Below, one piece after another: positions 28,436 to 36,346 of a stretch of DNA of 64,000 bases. The notes beneath the pieces are model-generated. The model was not told the origin of the DNA, made no database searches, and worked only from the letters and a program-made list of their open reading frames with translations. The stretch's first letter is position 1; each line of letters opens with the position of its first letter. A program made the translations under genes and the position numbers. The stretch lies in the NCBI GenBank assembly GCA_031254035.1, contig JAIRVF010000042.1, positions 80,749 to 144,748 of the forward strand, written 5' to 3'. The DNA comes from Paenibacillus sp. (lineage in GTDB: Bacteria > Bacillota > Bacilli > Paenibacillales > Paenibacillaceae).

Positions 28436-29929
28436 TTACTTGTTGTTCTCAGCTTTCCAGGCGTCGAGCTGAGACTGAGCTTCAGCAATGACCTTGTCCA
28501 GACCAGCTTGCTTGAATGCATCGATTGCTTTTGGAAGATAGCTTTCAGGATCTACGGTACCGGTCATCAGGGATGCCCAGAACTGTTCTTTCACGTTTTG
28601 AATTGCCGCCATTTCGGTAGCAACTTTCGTGCCGTCAAAGTTGAAGCTCAAGATTGGCGAATTTTTACCCGCTTCATTAAACTGCTTGAATTGCTCCCAT
28701 TTGTCATCAGGATCCCCTGGATTGAGGTAGAGCAGCATGTTGTTACCCAAAGAGTACGAAGGCATATCGTAATTTTTGGATTCTGGAAGGTTTTCCATAT
28801 GCTTGTCGTCAACCTTCTTGTAATGCTCACCTTCGATACCAGAGTCAACCATGTTGCGAAGCACAGGATCGGAATTGAGCAGGTTCAGAAACTCCATCGC
28901 CTTTTCAGGATGCTCAGAGTTCGAGGAAATCGCCATAACCGAACCTTGAACAGATGTGTTTGTAATAATTGGATCACTTGCTGGTGTAGAAACAACAGGA
29001 TAGCCGTAGCTTGTAGACCAAACGTTGTCAGCCAGTGGCTGGCTTTCCGCACGGTCCATGAACCATTTACCGGATACCATCAGGTCATTTGTGGAACCAG
29101 TGGTTGCTGCTTCAGACGCAACGTACCCTGCCTGATAGTATTTGTGCATTGTTTTTAAAGCTTCTTTCATTTCAGGTGTTTCGAGGACGTTTACGATTTT
29201 ATAATCCGTTGTATCCAATTTGACAGCTAGTGGCATGTTCTGGATCACATAATCGTAAGGAACATAAGGGACAAAGTTTTTGTCCACTGCAAACGGCGTT
29301 ATGCTAGACTCTTTTTCCTTAATCGTTTTCAAAAATGGCTCGATGCTTTCCAAAGAGCGGACTTTCGTGGTGTCGATGTTGTATTTATCAGCCAGGTCCT
29401 TGTTGAAACGCCATACGTAAAGCTGAGGCAGCTCTTTGTTGGCAGGAATGCCGTAGTTATGTCCGTCAACCTTGGAGCCTTCCAGGAACTTCGGATCGAT
29501 TGTGTCTTTAATTCCTTTACCATATTTATCAATGAGATCGTCGAGTTCCATGAACGCGCCTTTTCTTGCGTTTTGCACGTAATCGAATCCACCCGCCGAA
29601 GTAAACATGATATCCATTGGTTCGCCGGATGCGACGTTAACTTGCATCTTTTGCGCGTAATCGCCCCAGTCGACCATTTTCATCGTAACGGTTGCATTGA
29701 TTTTTTCAGTTGTATATTTGCTGATTTCAGCCATAACCTTATCTACGTCTTTTTGTGGTGTACCTACGGTATACCAGATTAGGTTAACAGGTTTGTCCGA
29801 TCCTTTTGAACCGGAATTGGAATCGCTTCCTTTTGCGTCGTCGTTTCCTCCTCCACAGGCGCTAAGAACAAGCGTCAAGGCCGTTACCATAGCCAGTGCG
29901 AATGAGAAACTTCTTTTTCTCTTGCTCAT
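28436..29929 (-). CDS. Sugar-binding lipoprotein, LplA/YtcQ type
   Basis: Extracytoplasmic solute-binding lipoprotein of 497 aa. The signal peptide ends in LSAC (Cys23), followed by a Gly/Ser/Asp linker and a family-1-type binding fold. The C-terminal half resembles the LplA/YtcQ proteins that bind complex oligosaccharides. I start at ATG 29929 because GGGAGG is ideally spaced; an in-frame codon 39 bp upstream has none. From its neighbours it probably binds mannose-containing oligosaccharides. Confidence 0.92.
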   Translation of the reverse strand: MSKRKRSFSFALAMVTALTLVLSACGGGNDDAKGSDSNSGSKGSDKPVNLIWYTVGTPQKDVDKVMAEISKYTTEKINATVTMKMVDWGDYAQKMQVNVASGEPMDIMFTSAGGFDYVQNARKGAFMELDDLIDKYGKGIKDTIDPKFLEGSKVDGHNYGIPANKELPQLYVWRFNKDLADKYNIDTTKVRSLESIEPFLKTIKEKESSITPFAVDKNFVPYVPYDYVIQNMPLAVKLDTTDYKIVNVLETPEMKEALKTMHKYYQAGYVASEAATTGSTNDLMVSGKWFMDRAESQPLADNVWSTSYGYPVVSTPASDPIITNTSVQGSVMAISSNSEHPEKAMEFLNLLNSDPVLRNMVDSGIEGEHYKKVDDKHMENLPESKNYDMPSYSLGNNMLLYLNPGDPDDKWEQFKQFNEAGKNSPILSFNFDGTKVATEMAAIQNVKEQFWASLMTGTVDPESYLPKAIDAFKQAGLDKVIAEAQSQLDAWKAENNK

Positions 29930-30273
29930 GTTGTAATCCTCCCTTTTTTCCGTATGTCTCTCCACCATGTGAATTAGTTCAAAGCCAGATCTATTCTCTT
30001 TTTATAATCGGCTTGTCTGTACTAACTAAATTAACCTTACCTGATGTAAGCAGTTTCAAAAAGAAGATAAACTTAATAAATCAGGGTACAAATTAAAGAA
30101 ATGATTTTACCCCATGGATGATATTGTAATTTGATGTAAAACGCTTACTTATATAGCTCCTTCTGTGTATGCTGTGGTTTTTCATCTCTCTGAGAGCAAA
30201 CAAAAATACTCCGAATCAGCACAGGCTCTTGTTCATAAAAGCCCATCCCTATCCAGAGTACCCATCTCGGCGG
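29930..30273 (-). promoter_or_regulatory. Upstream region of the mannoside transporter operon
   Basis: This 344-bp gap should hold the promoter driven by the YesN-type regulator. A cre-like site lies at 30135-30150. A minus-strand TATAAA near 30004 could be a -10 box, but its -35 is weak, as expected for an activator-dependent promoter. Confidence 0.45.
30135..30150. promoter_or_regulatory. Possible catabolite-responsive (cre-like) site
   Basis: TGTAAAACGCTTACTT resembles the CcpA-binding cre consensus around the central CG with about three mismatches. Its place upstream of a sugar-transport operon is sensible, but the match is imperfect. Confidence 0.35.
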
Positions 30274-31800
30274 TTAACCCAAACTTTTAAAATCGGTTGG
30301 AGAAATGCCGACGTATTTCTTAAATTGTTTATAGAAATATCCTGTTTCCCAATAACCTACGTTCCTTGCAATTTCTTGCACCTTCATATTCGTGTTTTTC
30401 AGCTGCTCCTTTGCTTTTTCAATCCGGTATTTATTGATATATTCTGCAAATGAGTCCCCGGTTTCCTTATGGAACAGCTGCCCCAAATAGACCGGATGAA
30501 TATGATATTGCGCGCCAAGGGTCTTAAGCGAAAGTTCATCGGCATAATGATCATGAATAAAGCCAAGCACTTGGTTGACCACGGGATTTTTGACATCCTG
30601 CAGCAACGAGGAAATCGTCTCATTAGCCACCTCTTGAAGTGAAACAACCAATTCCTCAATTGTGTCGCTGCTCCGAACGCTGCTAAGCCCTTTTGTGAAA
30701 ATATCGGATTCATCCGTATGTTTTATTTGCTCAAGTTCCATCTTGAATCTGATGACTAGCTCCAGCGCGGTGTTGCGCAAGTCCTCCGGCCGAACACCTT
30801 CCGCCTTCTGCATCTGCTCAAAGTAATCCCTGATTTTTTGCATCAGACCTTCCTGTTCCCTGGCCAGGATGAGTTTGGCATATTCCCCCCAATGCATCGG
30901 CAATCCGCCACCGCTGCGTTCTCGTTCCTCTTCAAGTAACTTGTAATCAATGATGCTGCGATCAGGATACACCATAAAATACTCTAGGGACTGTTTAGCC
31001 TCTTTATAGCTGAGCCGCGCTTCCTCGGGAAGCTGTACTACGCTGCCTATTCCTACTTGTAAGAGCTCTTTTAATCCTGACTGCTCATGCAAAATCCCTT
31101 CAAGCAAATCCACAAAATTTCTTTTTCCTTGGGTCCAATGCTGAAGATTACCAATCAAAACCAGATCTCCGTCCACATCACGAAACGACGTAATTTCCTT
31201 ATGATCCTCAAGTAGTCCACCAATCCGGTTCAAAACTTCAGCTGTCCCCTCCCCTTTGGATCTTAGAGCGGAAACAACCAGATAAGGGTTCTTCAAATCA
31301 AGTCCAAGCAAATCGACCCGTTCCTGAAATTCACTTTCTGCAATTTGCCCAGTGAGCCACCGGTAGAGTGTATTATCCTTTAAAATTTGAACATCAAACG
31401 CACGATATAGCTCGACGGATCTGGTGCTGTCCATTTTCTCCGTCGTGCTCCGCAGCGTGGATTCCAACTCCTCTATGTTAATCGGCTTCAGCAGATAATT
31501 TTCAATCCCCAGCATCATGCCTTGTTTTAAATAGTCGAACTCATTGAATCCGCTTAGGATAATTACCTTTAGCTCCGGATAAATCCTTCGCGCTTCCGCG
31601 ATCAGGCTGAGCCCATTCATGATCGGCATGGAAATATCAGTAATCAATAAATCTACGGGAATTGAAGCTAGCGCATCCAGCGCTTGCTGCCCGTTCTCCG
31701 CGTGTCCAACAATTTCCAGGCCAAGCGATGACCAGTCTAAAATATCGTATAACCCTTCAATAATAAAAGGCTCGTCATCAACAATAAATACTTTATACAT
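30274..31800 (-). CDS. Response regulator with AraC-type DNA-binding domain (YesN type)
   Basis: Cytoplasmic transcription activator of 508 aa. The receiver domain (residues 1-120) has the acidic pair VDDEP, phospho-acceptor Asp in LLITDISMP, and the KP lysine in YLLKPIN. A long linker leads to a C-terminal AraC-type helix-turn-helix pair (about 405-508) with the ending IARNVGYWETGYFYKQFKKYVG shown in parts: IARNVGYWETG, then YFYKQFKKYVG. It starts at ATG 31800 inside the last 8 bp of the kinase gene. It is predicted to activate the adjacent LplABC operon. Confidence 0.93.
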   Translation of the reverse strand: MYKVFIVDDEPFIIEGLYDILDWSSLGLEIVGHAENGQQALDALASIPVDLLITDISMPIMNGLSLIAEARRIYPELKVIILSGFNEFDYLKQGMMLGIENYLLKPINIEELESTLRSTTEKMDSTRSVELYRAFDVQILKDNTLYRWLTGQIAESEFQERVDLLGLDLKNPYLVVSALRSKGEGTAEVLNRIGGLLEDHKEITSFRDVDGDLVLIGNLQHWTQGKRNFVDLLEGILHEQSGLKELLQVGIGSVVQLPEEARLSYKEAKQSLEYFMVYPDRSIIDYKLLEEERERSGGGLPMHWGEYAKLILAREQEGLMQKIRDYFEQMQKAEGVRPEDLRNTALELVIRFKMELEQIKHTDESDIFTKGLSSVRSSDTIEELVVSLQEVANETISSLLQDVKNPVVNQVLGFIHDHYADELSLKTLGAQYHIHPVYLGQLFHKETGDSFAEYINKYRIEKAKEQLKNTNMKVQEIARNVGYWETGYFYKQFKKYVGISPTDFKSLG

Positions 31801-33628
31801 CTTCAACATCCGTTCCTTCCCGGCTTGGGTAACACACAGTAATTGCCGTACCTTCCCCCGGCCGACTTTCAATCTCAATTCCATAGGCTGGTCCGTACAG
31901 AAAACGGAGACGGCTGTGAACACTTCGGAGTCCAAACATCTTACCGGTCTCCTCCGGCTTTTCTAGCTCTTCGCGAATTTCCTTCAGGCGATTAGGCTCA
32001 ATGCCTTTTCCGTTGTCTGTGACCACCGCGATTAGCATCTCGTCTTCTTCCCTGACTTCTATGATCAGGTGATTATCAAATCGCTCCGTTTGTATGCCAT
32101 GAATAATGTAGTTTTCAATAATGGGTTGAAGTGACAGCTTTATCATCGATTTACCGGATAGTGCCGGGCCTGCGACGATCGTGTAATTGAATTTTTCCTT
32201 ATACCGGATCCGGAATAACTCAAGATACAGCCGGCAAGCCTCCAGTTCATCCTTAAGCGTGTAGTTTTTTTTCTGCTGTACCAAACTTTTAAACAGAACA
32301 GACAAGCTGTAAATCATCTCACCGACGTCCTTAGCCCCCTGTGAGATTGCCCGCATCCTGATAACCTCAAGTGTGTTGTACAAAAAATGGGGGTTAATCC
32401 GAGCCTGAAGCGCTACCAATTCCGTCTGCTTTTGTTTGATTTCAGCTTTATATACCCGGTCGATGTATAAATTTAGCTCGTCTAGCATATCATTAAAGCT
32501 TCGCGAAATTTGACCAAGCTCATCTTCACGTGAATCATCAATTCTCGCGGCGAAATCCCCGTTTTTAACCTTGCGCGTAAATTTGATAATCTGGTTGGTC
32601 CGTTTTGCAAATTTGATAATGAACAAAGCCGGGAGAAGGACAGCAAACAGAATACAAATCACGCTGATCGTAATGATCGTTTGACGTGTTCCTGTATAAC
32701 TTTCTGCTAATTTATTTTTAGGAACTGCACCAATCACTACATACCCTCCCTCTGTAGAAATCAGCTTATTGATATACATGTCTTTCCCGCTTTCCGTTAA
32801 TCCCGCATGGTGGTCATCAAAAAGAGAGTCTGAAATGTTAACGTAAGGATATTTTTTTCCGTAGTATTTCCCTTCTGAATCAAAAAGCACATTCCCCGAG
32901 GATGAGAGCACAACAATACTGCCTTTATAGTTGTTTTTGTAAGTATCAAGCGCATTTAAGATGCTATTCGAGTCCAGGTAGACCAAAAACTGACCGGCAT
33001 TTTTCAACTGCTTGTTGTTAATAGGAATCCGAATCGTGTAGAGCTCCTGATCCCATTGTTCAGCCGCCTTACGAACCCATATGTTTGGAGCGTTTATGCC
33101 GTTGGCTTCCATGGCCATCACTTCCGGGATATAAGAATTCAAATAATTGGCTGAAAGCTGCTTAAACTGTTTGTTAGGTTTGAATATGGATATATATTGA
33201 CTTTCTGAACTGTAGAGAATCATATTCCGGATGTCGCTGTTCTCATCCATTGTATTTTGAAAATACTGAAGTACATCCGTTGAATATCCATTGGTTTTAT
33301 TATTAAACTGGTCCATTCGGTGCTGCACATAATCAGGATATGGATGTTCCATCAAAAAGGAGATATTCGAGAACAGCGCTTCATTTCGGTACATGTCCCT
33401 TGCAATATTCTCCACTCCCTTATATCGGCTATCGATATAGTGACTTACGCTCTCCATGGCGGCCTTCTGATTGTCCAGCTCTTTGTTCACGATCGATTGC
33501 GACAAGGACATGTACATCAGGTATGATAAGATAACAATCGTTACAATTGCGATGAAAGTGAAGATCAACAGAATCCTCATGAACATATTGTTCTTAAAGT
33601 AGTTCCTGTATATTCTACCGATCCTCAT
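31793..33628 (-). CDS. Sensor histidine kinase, YesM type
   Basis: Membrane sensor of 611 aa. Two membrane segments (about residues 18-42 and 300-325) flank a large extracellular domain. They are followed by a HAMP domain and a His_kinase domain with the conserved ARINPHFLYNTLE (phospho-acceptor His) and an ATPase domain with VTDNGKGI. The start ATG 33628 has AGGAGG. It pairs with the overlapping YesN-type regulator and most likely senses an extracellular glycan signal for the mannoside locus. Confidence 0.93.
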   Translation of the reverse strand: MRIGRIYRNYFKNNMFMRILLIFTFIAIVTIVILSYLMYMSLSQSIVNKELDNQKAAMESVSHYIDSRYKGVENIARDMYRNEALFSNISFLMEHPYPDYVQHRMDQFNNKTNGYSTDVLQYFQNTMDENSDIRNMILYSSESQYISIFKPNKQFKQLSANYLNSYIPEVMAMEANGINAPNIWVRKAAEQWDQELYTIRIPINNKQLKNAGQFLVYLDSNSILNALDTYKNNYKGSIVVLSSSGNVLFDSEGKYYGKKYPYVNISDSLFDDHHAGLTESGKDMYINKLISTEGGYVVIGAVPKNKLAESYTGTRQTIITISVICILFAVLLPALFIIKFAKRTNQIIKFTRKVKNGDFAARIDDSREDELGQISRSFNDMLDELNLYIDRVYKAEIKQKQTELVALQARINPHFLYNTLEVIRMRAISQGAKDVGEMIYSLSVLFKSLVQQKKNYTLKDELEACRLYLELFRIRYKEKFNYTIVAGPALSGKSMIKLSLQPIIENYIIHGIQTERFDNHLIIEVREEDEMLIAVVTDNGKGIEPNRLKEIREELEKPEETGKMFGLRSVHSRLRFLYGPAYGIEIESRPGEGTAITVCYPSREGTDVEDV

Positions 33629-33692
33629 CTCACGCTACCTCCTGATGTCATTAGTCCATTAAACTAGACCTGTTCATAATCCATTTATATCA

Positions 33693-33706
33693 ATTACCCG
33701 GGAAAT
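33693..33706. promoter_or_regulatory. Possible Noc-binding site
   Basis: ATTACCCGGGAAAT differs at one position from the B. subtilis Noc-binding consensus ATTTCCCGGGAAAT. It lies in the gap upstream of the kinase gene, and a noc gene is present at 42250-43065. Confidence 0.4.
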
Positions 33707-33789
33707 TTATTTACTCTTCAGATAGAACTATGATAACTCTTTCATTTCATGATATTCAAATGGAATAATTATGCATAAGGGGAGAAACC

Positions 33790-33826
33790 AAAAAGCCAGC
33801 ACCCTGGTTTCCCAGAATGCTGGCTC
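33790..33826 (-). terminator. Terminator of the rpsF-ssb-rpsR operon
   Basis: On the minus strand AGCCAGCA pairs with TGCTGGCT around an internally paired loop and runs into TTTTTGG. It lies 26 bp beyond the rpsR stop. Confidence 0.85.
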
Positions 33827-33851
33827 TCTTTACTGTCCTAGGACACGGAAA

Positions 33852-34124
33852 TTATTCCGTTGTGTAAGGCAGCAATGCGATTTGACGGGAGCGTTTGATA
33901 GCAATCGTCAACATGCGTTGGTATTTTGCACTCGTGCCTGTTACACGACGTGGCAAAATTTTTCCGCGCTCGCTAATGAATTTTTTGAGCAGATCCGTGT
34001 CTTTATAATCAATGTGAGTAATTTTGTTCACAGTGAAGAAGCACACTTTACGACGTTTGTTACGGCCGCCGCGGCGAGCCGGTCTTTTATCGTTGTCTCC
34101 GCCTTCTCTTTGTTTAAAAGCCAT
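33852..34124 (-). CDS. rpsR: 30S ribosomal protein S18
   Basis: Small-subunit protein of 90 aa that binds S6 on the platform of the 30S particle. Recognised by [35 protein letters not shown] and RQIALLPYT. The basic, glycine-rich N-terminal extension is a little longer than in B. subtilis. It is last in the conserved rpsF-ssb-rpsR operon, 21 bp after ssb, and is followed by a terminator. Confidence 0.98.
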   Translation of the reverse strand: MAFKQREGGDNDKRPARRGGRNKRRKVCFFTVNKITHIDYKDTDLLKKFISERGKILPRRVTGTSAKYQRMLTIAIKRSRQIALLPYTTE

Positions 34125-34145
34125 GCTGTTCAGTCCTTTCCATAA

Positions 34146-34625
34146 TTAAAATGGCAAATCATCATCCGAGATATCAATCGGTTTTCCGTCATCGGAAAAA
34201 GGATCTTGATTGGAATTGTTCCGGGAGTAATTATTATTCCCGCGGTTTCCGCCTCCAAAAGAGGTCTCTTCACGCGGAGCTTGACCAGCGCTGCCGCCGC
34301 TATCGCGGTTCGACTCCAGGAAACGTACATTATCGGCAATGACTTCGGTGACGTATACACGTTTACCTTCGTTATTTTCGTAATTCCGCACCTGAATGCG
34401 ACCTTCAACTGCCGTTAAACGGCCTTTGCGCAAGTAGTTTGCACAGGTCTCAGCAAGCTGTCTCCAAGTCACCACTGGAATAAAATCCGCTTCACGCTCT
34501 CCGCCTTGCGCCGTAAACGGTCTGTCTACAGCCAGCGTGAACTGCGTTACCGCAACTCCGGCAGGAGTATAGCGAAGCTCAGGATCCTTGGTTAAACGGC
34601 CAATCAAAATTACACGGTTCAACAA
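34146..34625 (-). CDS. ssb: Single-stranded DNA-binding protein
   Basis: SSB of 159 aa that coats single-stranded DNA in replication and repair. It has an N-terminal OB fold (residues 1-105, starting [20 protein letters not shown]), a Gly/Asn-rich flexible linker, and the acidic tip DISDDDLPF that recruits partner proteins. Located between rpsF and rpsR as in most Firmicutes. Confidence 0.98.
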   Translation of the reverse strand: MLNRVILIGRLTKDPELRYTPAGVAVTQFTLAVDRPFTAQGGEREADFIPVVTWRQLAETCANYLRKGRLTAVEGRIQVRNYENNEGKRVYVTEVIADNVRFLESNRDSGGSAGQAPREETSFGGGNRGNNNYSRNNSNQDPFSDDGKPIDISDDDLPF

Positions 34626-34678
34626 TCTAATCCCCTCCTTCGAACGAATTCATCACTTAAGCCAAAGCTTGGAACTTA

Positions 34679-34966
34679 TTAAGCAACGTCAAGTGTAATG
34701 AGATAACGAATAGCTTCGTCAGAAATCTTCATGATACGCTCGAACTCGGCAACAACTTCAGGAGTTGCACTGAAGTTAACCAGAATGAAAGTACCATCAC
34801 GGAATTTCTTGATCTCATACGCAAGACGACGTTTGCCCATCACTTCATGCTTCGTGATTTCTCCACCGCCGTTGGAGATGATGCCTTGGAATTTTTCGAC
34901 TGCAGCTTGAACAGCTTCTTGTTCAATGTCCGGACGAATAATGTACATCACTTCATATTTGCGCAT
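34679..34966 (-). CDS. rpsF: 30S ribosomal protein S6
   Basis: Small-subunit protein of 95 aa that pairs with S18. It has the S6 signature MRKYEVMYIIRPDIE and YEIKKFRDGTFILVNF. I start at ATG 34966 because AAGGAGGTG is spaced for it; a GTG nine bases upstream overlaps that site. A sigma-A promoter lies 76 bp upstream, and the leader folds into a hairpin. Confidence 0.98.
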   Translation of the reverse strand: MRKYEVMYIIRPDIEQEAVQAAVEKFQGIISNGGGEITKHEVMGKRRLAYEIKKFRDGTFILVNFSATPEVVAEFERIMKISDEAIRYLITLDVA

Positions 34967-34987
34967 ATGTTTCACCTCCTTATGGAC

Positions 34988-35027
34988 TTAGGCCCCTGAT
35001 CAAGTCAGGAACAAGGAGCGAGCCTAA
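34988..35027 (-). promoter_or_regulatory. Structured rpsF leader, possible S6:S18 binding site
   Basis: TTAGGC pairs with GCCTAA and, inside it, CCTGA with TCAGG. Many bacteria autoregulate rpsF through an S6:S18-binding RNA motif in this position. I see the stems but cannot confirm the conserved bulge of that motif. Confidence 0.4.
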
Positions 35028-35041
35028 ACTCGCACCATATT

Positions 35042-35070
35042 AATATAACAAATTAACCTATTCAATGCAA
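35042..35070 (-). promoter_or_regulatory. Sigma-A promoter of the rpsF operon
   Basis: Minus-strand TTGCAT (35070-35065), 17-bp spacer, TATATT (35047-35042). The same hexamer pair and spacing occur at the rRNA promoter P2 near 63678. Confidence 0.8.
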
Positions 35071-35212
35071 GCAGATTCCAACCGATACCATGTCTTCATT
35101 CACGTTTCAAAAGGCTGCCCTATTATTGGAATCAAAAGTTTTTATACGTTCCCACTGAAGTGTAAACACTACAAAAGCAATCCATTTCTAATGCGATAGG
35201 AGGTCCTTGCGA

Positions 35213-35407
35213 ATGGGTGAAAAAACTGAATTTAGGTCTGGCGAAAAAGCGCCCAATGCGGGCGTATATATGGAGGTTGGCGAGGCCAGCTTTCATACCG
35301 AAATCCAAGATCCAAAGATGATTACATTGGAAAGAGGCGAAACCTTTCCGAAGAACACCAACAAAGACCGCAAGTGGAAAAAGAAAACCAAAGCTACGGT
35401 CCATTAA
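35213..35407 (+). CDS. yjzC: YjzC family small protein
   Basis: Protein of 64 aa matching the YjzC family: FRSGEKAPNAGVYMEVGE near the N-terminus, then KMITLERGETFP and a basic C-terminus. Function unknown; such small charged proteins are common in spore-formers. The ATG at 35213 follows AGGAGGT by eight bases; a TTG six bases upstream is less likely. It is on the plus strand against its neighbours. Confidence 0.85.
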   Translation: MGEKTEFRSGEKAPNAGVYMEVGEASFHTEIQDPKMITLERGETFPKNTNKDRKWKKKTKATVH

Positions 35408-35673
35408 TTTTTTTTAAAAACCATGTATATTTCTGCGTAATCTGCAGATAATACAATTAGACGGTTACGAGAGAGGTGTGGTTCCGTTGGGCTTAAAACG
35501 CGTAACAAATCACAGGAAGTCTGAAACAGCATAACATTAGAGAAGCGAGGGGACGTGCCAAAGACATTTTGTCTGGAGTAATTCCGAATTGCTCATCGGC
35601 TTAACCAAAGTTTCACGAGACATGTTTGTTGTAGAACGAATTCCAAAATCCATTTAAGTACCGTCTGCCAATT
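35408..35673 (+). other. Gap after yjzC, degenerate or unassigned
   Basis: About 265 bp with no convincing gene. A GAGAGGTG box at 35470-35477 precedes a frame of only about 18 codons, and a frame near 35540-35615 would encode about 23 residues. Both are too short to support. The strong terminator at 35674 suggests the region is transcribed on the plus strand. Confidence 0.35.
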
Positions 35674-35707
35674 AGGAGAACCTTCGGGTTCTCCTTTGGT
35701 TTTTTAT
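35674..35707 (+). terminator. Strong terminator with TTCG tetraloop
   Basis: AGGAGAACC and GGTTCTCCT form a perfect 9-bp stem closed by TTCG, followed by TTGGTTTTTT. It ends plus-strand transcription from the yjzC side. Confidence 0.9.
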
Positions 35708-35712
35708 TATGA

Positions 35713-35800
35713 AATTAGTTCTTAACATTATGCGAGGTCGCCGCTACGGTTACGGATCGCTCTTCCGATCGCTGCCCTCCTCCAAATTTCTTGATTTGTT
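35713..35800 (+). repeat. Family-2 element, partial copy
   Basis: Begins AATTAGTTCTTAAC and continues through GGTTACGGATC, TCTTCCGATCGCTG and TCCAAATTTCTTGATTT, matching the left half of the element at 47855-48041 almost base for base. The right end is unclear; a weak AACACTAG at about 35861 could be the decayed terminus. Confidence 0.7.
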
Positions 35801-35893
35801 TTTCTTATACAGCTCATAACGTCATCGATTTTATTTCTCCGTTCAACTTTCTCCATGCTCACCACGAACACTAGCCTTTGGGCGCTATAAAAA

Positions 35894-35930
35894 GCAAAAA
35901 ACCTCTGGCGATGACGGAGCCAAAGGTTTT
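35894..35930 (-). terminator. Terminator downstream of tRNA-Ser
   Basis: On the minus strand ACCTTTGGC pairs with GCCAGAGGT (one mismatch) and continues into TTTTT, 47 bp past the tRNA 3' end. Confidence 0.8.
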
Positions 35931-35976
35931 GTCTGTTACGTTATTCTATGAAGTATATTTGATAAAAAAGGGAATG

Positions 35977-36067
35977 TGGCGGAAAGAGAGGGATTCGAAC
36001 CCTCGCACGCCTTGCGACGCCTAACTGATTTCGAGTCAGCCCCCTTGGACCTCTTGGGTACCTTTCC
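35977..36067 (-). tRNA. tRNA-Ser, anticodon CGA
   Basis: The 91-nt gene folds as a class II tRNA: acceptor GGAAAGG with TCTTTCC, anticodon loop CTCGAAA with CGA at 36033-36031, a long variable arm, T-arm GAGGG-TTCGAAT-CCCTC, then discriminator G and an encoded CCA. It reads UCG serine codons. It stands alone between yyzM and the yjzC region. Confidence 0.95.
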
Positions 36068-36125
36068 GCAGCAAGGTCTATTTTATCATAACCCAATCAG
36101 ATTTGCAATATGCTTTGTTGTACTA

Positions 36126-36344
36126 TTATTTATCGTTGGTCTCTTCCCCCGTCTCTTTGGATTGAAGCACTTTTTTCATGTTTTTTTCGAATTTGGCTCG
36201 TGGAATTAAAACACTATGTTGGCATCCGACGCATTTAATTCGGATATCCATTCCCATGCGAATAATCTCCATTTCATTGCTGCCGCAAGGGTGGTTTTTT
36301 TTCATTTGAACGATGTCTCCCAACTGAAACACCTTCCGTTCCAT
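36126..36344 (-). CDS. yyzM: DUF951 family protein (YyzM)
   Basis: Small protein of 72 aa with the DUF951 pattern: LGDIVQMKKNHPCGSNEMEIIRMG (in parts: LGDIVQMKKNHPCG, then EIIRMGMDIRIKCVGC). Two spaced cysteines (CG and CVGC) could bind metal, but only three are evident. Function unknown. GGAGG overlaps the end of the mechanosensitive-channel gene and drives the ATG at 36344, so translation is coupled. In Bacilli this gene normally sits next to ychF and rpsF. Confidence 0.88.
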   Translation of the reverse strand: MERKVFQLGDIVQMKKNHPCGSNEMEIIRMGMDIRIKCVGCQHSVLIPRAKFEKNMKKVLQSKETGEETNDK

Positions 36345-36346
36345 GA

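Noticed and set aside
35477-35615. Two short frames of about 18 and 23 codons after a GAGAGGTG box
   Set aside because: Too short, no family resemblance, and stop codons between them; recorded only as an unassigned transcribed gap.
35618-35633. Third parS-like site, AGTTTCACGAGACATG
   Set aside because: It breaks the central CACGTG palindrome and has several mismatches to the consensus.
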